Positions 58,608-64,000 of a DNA stretch of 64,000 nucleotides are shown in pieces (position 1 is the stretch's first letter; each line of letters opens with the position of its first letter). The translations under genes and the position numbers were made by a program. The stretch lies in contig NC_057321.1 in NCBI RefSeq assembly GCF_000687475.1, forward strand, positions 434,001-498,000, written 5' to 3'. This stretch comes from Ustilaginoidea virens. Taxonomy: Eukaryota > Ascomycota > Sordariomycetes > Hypocreales > Clavicipitaceae. The notes under the pieces are model-generated. The model was not told the DNA's origin, ran no database searches, and saw only the letters and a list, made by a program, of their open reading frames with translations.

Positions 58608-60250
58608 AGCTTCTGCAGAGATAATATAGGGTCCTAATATAGCAGAAGCATAATGCAGAGAATATGCATTATCTCTTATAGGCTTGTAGTAATAAAAGAG
58701 GTCGATTGGTCTTTAGAATGCTTTGCCTGCTAGAGTATACTATGGAAGACTGAACTAAGAATATTAACTGCAGTAGGGCTAGACTATTATATTGCTGATT
58801 TCTAGACGATAAGATTGCCTGCCGCTCTGATCTATATCTAATATTGTTTCGCTTGTAATATAATATTGTGGTATTCCATCTAAGGGAGACCTAAGATAAT
58901 ATCACGGGTAAGGCCTGGGATTATATAAAGCATAACTGTAGAAGGCCAGCTATTAATATTAATATCTACATAAATAATATGCATAATAGAAGAAGTTGCT
59001 TCCTTATATTCCCCTAAACGGCTTTAAATCTCTACTGCTGTTCCGATTTTCCTATATTGTGGCAGGCGGATAGGTTGGAGACCTAACTATTGCACCATTT
59101 TTTCGCTTATAGCGCTATAGTAATTATAACCTGAGTCGATTAAGGTATTAATAAAAGTATGAGATTTATATAATATTGGTACTAAAAAGGGGTGCCTATC
59201 TATATATTCTATAATCTCTTTTATCTCTTTTATATAAAGTCTTTATTGTAATCGATTGGGGTTTTAGGTGTGTATTTTAAGCTCTCTTGTGAGACTAGGC
59301 TTAAAAGCTAGTCTTTTCCCTAAGAGTTATTGCTATTATTATCCTTAGTGGCTTGGGAGTCTACTATAGCTACCTTAATTGTTCCTAATCTGCAGGCCCT
59401 TTGCAAACGGCATTTCTATATATAGTGGGTAGAAGTACCATAATAAAGATAAAGGTCCTTCTCCTATCGCTTATTAAGGACCTCCTATAAGACCTATTCG
59501 GCTATATATTACTTACTCTTTAAAGTAAGCTAGTTATTACCTATTATCTGCATATTACCCTTTGCATCCTAGTTATTATTTTGTTGATCGCAAGGAGGAC
59601 TAAGGTAGCGCCTAGTGGTTAGGCTAGTCTTAAGGTTAATAGCAATTTAATGATAGTGGTTAACTGCCATATAGTAGTTATTACGGGAGACCCTAAGTCT
59701 GATGATTTTATTGGCTATCCTGGTATTTAATATAGAATAAAGGTATTTAAGTTTTACTTCCTTAGGCTAGCTAATTCCTCCTATAAGTGCTAGTTTTTCC
59801 TTAAATTAGATAAAGAAAGCAGCAAAAGGTTCTTTAGGGCCTTAGCGTAAAGAGTGCTTAAGTTTAGTAATCGTATAGTCCTATTGATATAGATCCTTAA
59901 AGAGATATTAGAGGTATTTAAAGAACTTTACTATATTATAATTATAGGCCTCGCTATTCTTAAAAAAGGCTGCGACTTATAATTAGACTGTAGAAGATAG
60001 GTTTTAAAAGATAAATATCCACTACATCTTTTTGTCCCTAATAAAGTCCTTATCGACCTCGAGCTTATATTATATAAAGGTTCGCTAGGCAGTAAATATT
60101 ATCTTTTTGCCGTTAAAGGGGTCCCCTATTGGGATCGGCTTACGCTTAGGTTGGGTATAAGCCGCATTAAAAGTAGTGGGGGGGATAGGTCTGCCCTATT
60201 GTATTATTGGGACTGGTTGGTATTCTAGTTAGGGTTTGCTCGCCTGCTCT
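58608..60250 (-). pseudogene. Gypsy-B gag, protease and RT start
   Basis: The right-hand part of Gypsy-B. Reading leftward: gag (about 60250-59290), a damaged zinc-knuckle region near 59400-59450, protease (about 59260-58870) and the start of pol up to the Copia-A2 insertion. It is collinear with Gypsy-A2 gag (12150-13390). A gag end with DNNSNNS and LLSLVSQESLKYTP matches the equivalent part of Gypsy-A. TAG/TAA stops throughout. Confidence 0.8.
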
Positions 60251-60468
60251 GCGAGATAAGCCTATAAAGAGTTCATCTGCAATTGAATCTGTTGCATACC
60301 TTTGGAAAGTTGCTGCATTTGGGTATGTATATTACGTCAGGGGCGCTGCTGCCTTATGCTGTCTGTCCCTATCTTATTAGGCGCGCTTATTTCGATATCG
60401 TGTAACGCTTACATCATTAGTTCTATAACACAGAGTTATAACAGCAAAGCTAAGAGAGTCTATTTAAA

Positions 60469-60520
60469 TGTGAAGGACTGGCCCTAGGGCGACTGCGAAT
60501 AGGCGTTAATGATATATATT
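60469..60520 (-). repeat. Gypsy-B 5' LTR, truncated
   Basis: TGTGAAGGACTGGCCC and the next bases match 40010-40055, then the match stops at 60520, where the Copia-C LTR starts. The remainder should lie right of the window, beyond Copia-C. Confidence 0.85.
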
Positions 60521-61294
60521 TATTGCAATTCTAAAGGTCACTATAAAAGCAGAGCCTTACTAGCTAGCTAGATAGCATAAGACTGTCTGCGACCTGTGAA
60601 CTAATCTTAGTATAAATACTAGATTTTTCAGTAAGTCCTAAGACTATATAAGTGCTATAAAGCAGGGCAAGTGTAAAGGCAAGGCAAATATAATATAACC
60701 AGAAACGCAGGGAAGGTGGGAGTTAAGAGGCATATAATGCATTAACAGACTCGATTGTGCTGCCCTTCCACTATCTAGAAAGAAGGGGAAAAGCTATCCT
60801 ATATATATACGAAGGAGGGGTGGGCCCAGGCATCCAAGGTAGCCAGTAAGAAAGCTCCCCGTAATGCTCGCTATGCCACGTATATAATACGTCAGCAGCC
60901 CCACTATATCCAGCCTTTCCAACCACCCTAACCACCGCACTAGTAATTAGCCACCACGCTAGTGACTAACCACCACGCTAGTGACTACCCACCACACTAG
61001 TGGACTAGCCACCACACTAGTAGGCCACCACGCTAATTTAGCAATGCCACACCACACTAGTAGGCCGCCACCACGCTAGTAGGCAACCACGCTAATTTAG
61101 CAATGCCACACCTTTTCAACAAGGCCTACCTTACTTGATATACAGTAAATAATCCACTGAAAATCCTTAAGGTAAAAGGCAAAGGCCTAAGGTAATACTA
61201 CCATAAGTCCAAGAGGCGGTATAAGGGCCAGAAGGTTAGTAGGCCAGTAGAGCATAAGGCCAGCAGCCTAGTAGGCTACTATAGGATTTTAACA
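60521..61294 (-). repeat. Copia-C 3' LTR (774 bp)
   Basis: In plus reading it starts TATTGCAATTC and ends GGATTTTAACA. It carries an expanded tandem array (60925-61110) with the core CCACCACGCTAG, larger than in the solo LTR. Short duplicated segments containing GCTAATTTAGCAATGCC occur at 61034 and 61090. Confidence 0.92.
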
Positions 61295-61408
61295 CCCCCT
61301 CTGATTAGCTACTGTAGTATCAAGCTAATCGTGTAAAGGATAGGGAAAGAAAATGCAATAAAGGTCCTAAGGAAAAACATAGGAAAAACCTTAGTAAGTT
61401 AGTATAAG

Positions 61409-64000
61409 TTAGCAGGCCCTAAGACCTAGTAACTCGCGGAACCTAGTAAATTTAGGGCCCGGCAGTGGCTTTGTAAGACCGTCAGCAGGCATACTATTAG
61501 TAGGTAAGTAGGTAATTTTAACCAAGCCTAGCTGGGCTTGCTCCCTAATATACCGGAATTTTAATAGCGTATGCTTAGTGCGAGCGTGCTGATTAGGGTC
61601 GTTAGAATTCGAAATGGAGCCCTGGTTATCGCAGTATAGCGGTATAGGGCGTAAAATATTAATTTCTAGCTCCTTACAAAGGTTAGAAAGCCACTGTACC
61701 TCGCGGATAGTCTCAAGTAATGCATCAGATTCAGCTTCTAAAGTAGATAGCACTACTAAAGAGGCTCGCTTAGAACGCCAGCTAATAGGACCACTATTAA
61801 TAGTAGTCAGGAAGCCTCCAGTAGATTTAGAGGTTTCTTTACAGCCAGCAAAGTCGCTATCAGAATAAGCGGCTATAATAGGCTGTTGGTTGCTTTTAGT
61901 AGCACTAAAGCAAATAGCTAGGTTCTCAGTGCCTTTAAGGTAACTAAAGCTGCCTTTTGCAGCATTTAGATGCACATTAGTTGCTTTCGACATAAACCGA
62001 GAAAGGTATTGGATAGGAAATGCTAGGTCGGGCCTATTCATCATCATAAGCCACATTATAGTGCCAGTAAGGCTCTGATAAAGGCTCTGATCAGTAGGGC
62101 TAAGATCTTTTCCACTAGATTCATTTAGAATCCCTGGTTGAAGTGGAATAAGCTGAGGTTTAGTATCCTGTAAGCCGAATTTAGCTAAGACCTCTGCTAT
62201 AAATTGGGCTTGGTGTAGCCATAATAGACCTTCCTTCCTATTTCGTATAATTTGTACGCCTAGGAAGAAGGAAGCCGGACCGCGGTCTTCTATAGCATAG
62301 ACCTTATGAAATTTCCTTTTTAGCTGGTTAATATAAGTTATATTTGGACCAACTAATAGGCAATCGTCAACATAGGTAACGATAAAGGTGCTGGTTTGCT
62401 TATTATAAAAGACGGCAGCATCAGAAGCTAAAGGTAAAAAACCTTTACTAGAAATTAGGTCTTTAAGCCGGTGTTGCCATTCGCGGGGTGCTTGTTTTAG
62501 CCCATATAGGGCCTTCTTTAGTAAGATAGCTTGCTTAATAGAAGGGTTAAATCCAGCTTCTTTAAGCAAAGTTAGTAGCCGTTGTCGCTGAATATCAGAC
62601 CAAAGCTTGCTATCGCTATTAGTTAGTAGGCTTTCTGTAAATTCAAGAAATCCGTTAGGGATATCCATATAAATAGTCTCAGAAAGCTCGCTATTCAGAA
62701 AGGCACCTATAAAGTCAATTTGCTCTATTTCCCAGTTATTACTAGCAGCCAAAGCCAGTATAACCCTCCAGGTAGGTGGAATAGAGGTAGAAGCATAAGT
62801 ATGCTGAAAATCCTTTCCTTCGACTTGCATAAAGCCCTTAACAACTAATCTAGCCTTATATTTTATAGGCTGATTATTAGCATCCTTTTTAACCCGAAAA
62901 ATAGGCCTATTGCGTATAATTTTCCTATCAATAGGAACGCTAGACTTAGGAATAAATTGGAAGACTTTAGTATCTAATAGCTGCTCAAATTCCTTAAATA
63001 ATGCCTTTATCCAAAGGTCTTTTTCAGGGCTTCGTAGCACATCCTTCCAGCTATTAGGCGTACTATCGGGGGCCTTTTTAGCTAGCTTACGCTTAGCTGC
63101 ATAGCAGGAATCCCATATCAGGTGGTGTAAGATATTACCTTCCTGAGGGAATAAGTCGGTAGGGCTAGTAGGGTCGGTAGGGCTAGCAGGTATAGCAGGG
63201 CCAGCAGGGCCAGCAAGGTCGGCAGGAGTAAGGCTAGTAAGGATATCTATAAGGTCATCCTTTGCAGTAGCCGGGGACTGTAATATAGGACGGTTATCCA
63301 AGGTAGCATTAGTATTAATAACGCTAGTATTAGTAGGGTCCGGCATGCTTTCCAGGTCATCCGGTATAGCATTAGTGTTAGTAATGCTAGTAAGGTTAGT
63401 AGAGTTAGTAGGGTCAGGAATGCTTTCTAGGTCATCTAGTAAAATAGCAGGTTCTCTGCTAAATACCCCCTCTGAACCTGTATTTTGCCCTCTGTGAAAG
63501 TCTCCTTCTAGGCCATTAGAAATAGGGCCTATACCTTCATTTTGATGAATAAAGGTAATAAAAGTTGTTTTAGTAATAACCTTCTTCTTTAGAAGGTAGA
63601 CTAGGTAAGTATTATTACCTAGAGTGGCAAGGAGCCTACCAGGCTCGGTACGGGGCGCTAATTTGCGGCTTTTTATACGCTTTTCGTGTGGTATAAGCAC
63701 TTCAATAGCTGCTCCAATAGCCCTAAGGTTAATAAGATCAGGGTAGTGCTCCGGCGTAATATGGTCATAATCCTTTAGTAGCTCCTGATAGGGGCTAGAA
63801 GGTCTGTTAGTAACAGCTGTTATATTTACTAGCATAATAACGCCAGTAATTACAGCAGACCAGAGGTTAGATGGTAGCCTTGACCAGGCTATAGTAGCAC
63901 GTAGTCTATCAGCTATAACCCTAATGGACCGCTTAGCTAGGCTATTTTATTCGTGAATATAGGGGCAAGAGGTATTAAAAGCTATACCCTGTTCAATAAG
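61409..64000 (-). CDS. Copia-C pol (integrase end, RT, RNase H), nearly intact
   Basis: Minus-strand pol, truncated by the window. 808 codons are open from 63835 to 61409, but the ATG at 63835 is an internal Met of the integrase (VITGVIMLVNIT), not a true start. The frame goes on to 64000 with one stop, TAA at 63947-63949, where Copia-B has Gln (HKQNGLAER). Numbered from the Met: integrase C-terminal region about 1-100, a Pro/Thr/Asp-rich linker with repeats of DDLESxPDPTN about 101-275, RT about 285-550 with catalytic YVDD at 488-491, and RNase H about 650-780 with YSDSDFAGC, ending ADGLTKPLPGPKF. Length and motifs match complete Copia pol. It stops 114 bp before the 3' LTR. Confidence 0.93.

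Larger units (their letters stand above)
40010..60520 (-). mobile_element. Gypsy-B LTR retrotransposon, interrupted
   Basis: A minus-strand Ty3/Gypsy chromovirus of about 7.4 kb once Copia-A2 (45523-58602) is removed. The 3' LTR is at 40010-40253. A polypurine tract (minus strand AAGGAGGAGGAGGGGG, 40254-40276) and chromodomain, integrase, RT, protease and gag follow to the right. The 5' LTR at 60469-60520 is cut short by Copia-C. It is related to Gypsy-A but clearly divergent, and carries an extra 2.1-kb segment between the 3' LTR and pol that holds an opposite-strand reading frame. It is inserted into Copia-D. Confidence 0.88.
60521..64000 (-). mobile_element. Copia-C LTR retrotransposon, 5' part outside window
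   Basis: A minus-strand Ty1/Copia element. The 3' LTR is at 60521-61294, the polypurine tract CTAATCAGAGGGGG at 61295-61308, and pol runs to the window end. It is inserted into the Gypsy-B LTR. It is the least mutated element in the window and shares its clade with Copia-B. A solo LTR of the family is at 8623-9332. Confidence 0.93.

Noticed and set aside
61614..61868. Plus-strand frame inside Copia-C pol (also 62910-63104)
   Set aside because: Opposite-strand shadow of the well-supported minus-strand pol.
1..64000. Use of TAG/TAA as sense codons (Gln) across the element proteins
   Set aside because: The same copies also lose Trp (TGG to TAG), Cys and His (to Tyr) and catalytic Asp (to Asn), and Copia-C uses CAG/CAA and TGG normally. 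RIP explains all of these; a changed code does not.

Overview
This window looks like repeat-rich heterochromatin from a filamentous ascomycete. Almost all of it is LTR retrotransposons inserted into one another, and most copies carry the mark of repeat-induced point mutation (RIP). CpA and TpG are scarce, TpA is very common, and in-frame stops are overwhelmingly TAG/TAA at positions where related copies have CAG, CAA or TGG. Codons for catalytic Asp and zinc-binding Cys/His have changed in the same way. I could not identify the species, and I saw no intact host gene, rRNA, tRNA or CRISPR array. The names Gypsy-A/B and Copia-A/B/C/D are local labels.

Layout, left nest (1-19316): Gypsy-A1 (+, to 3692) lies in Copia-A3 (-, 3693-9528), whose LTR also holds a solo Copia-C LTR (8623-9332). 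Copia-A3 lies in Gypsy-A2 (-, 9529-13723), which lies in Gypsy-A3 (+, 13724-17507), which lies in Gypsy-A4 (-, 17508-19316). Their missing ends lie left of the window.

Middle (19317-40009): a broken zinc-finger gene (19555-20250, -) with a recognisable upstream region, a Copia-B LTR fragment, and a fold-back pair of Copia-A LTRs. Copia-B (22040-37003, target duplication AAGGA) follows, with the young Copia-A1 (24232-31738, target duplication CTAAT) inside it. Next are an unidentified degenerate region (37004-38559) and the pol end of an old Copia-D (-).

Right nest (40010-64000): Gypsy-B (-, 40010-60520) is split by Copia-A2 (-, 45523-58602, target duplication CCTAC/CCTAT), which is split by complete Gypsy-A5 (+, 51488-57129, target duplication AGATA). 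Gypsy-B carries an extra reading frame on the opposite strand (40692-42293). Copia-C (-, 60521 to the window end) cut off the right LTR of Gypsy-B and has an almost intact pol.

The elements encode the usual parts: gag with a zinc knuckle, aspartic protease, integrase, reverse transcriptase and RNase H. The Gypsy elements end in a chromodomain. The points most worth a second look are the antisense frame in Gypsy-B, the zinc-finger gene with its upstream region, a leader hairpin in Copia-A that shows compensatory changes, and the contrast between clean LTRs and a stop-ridden interior in Copia-A1.
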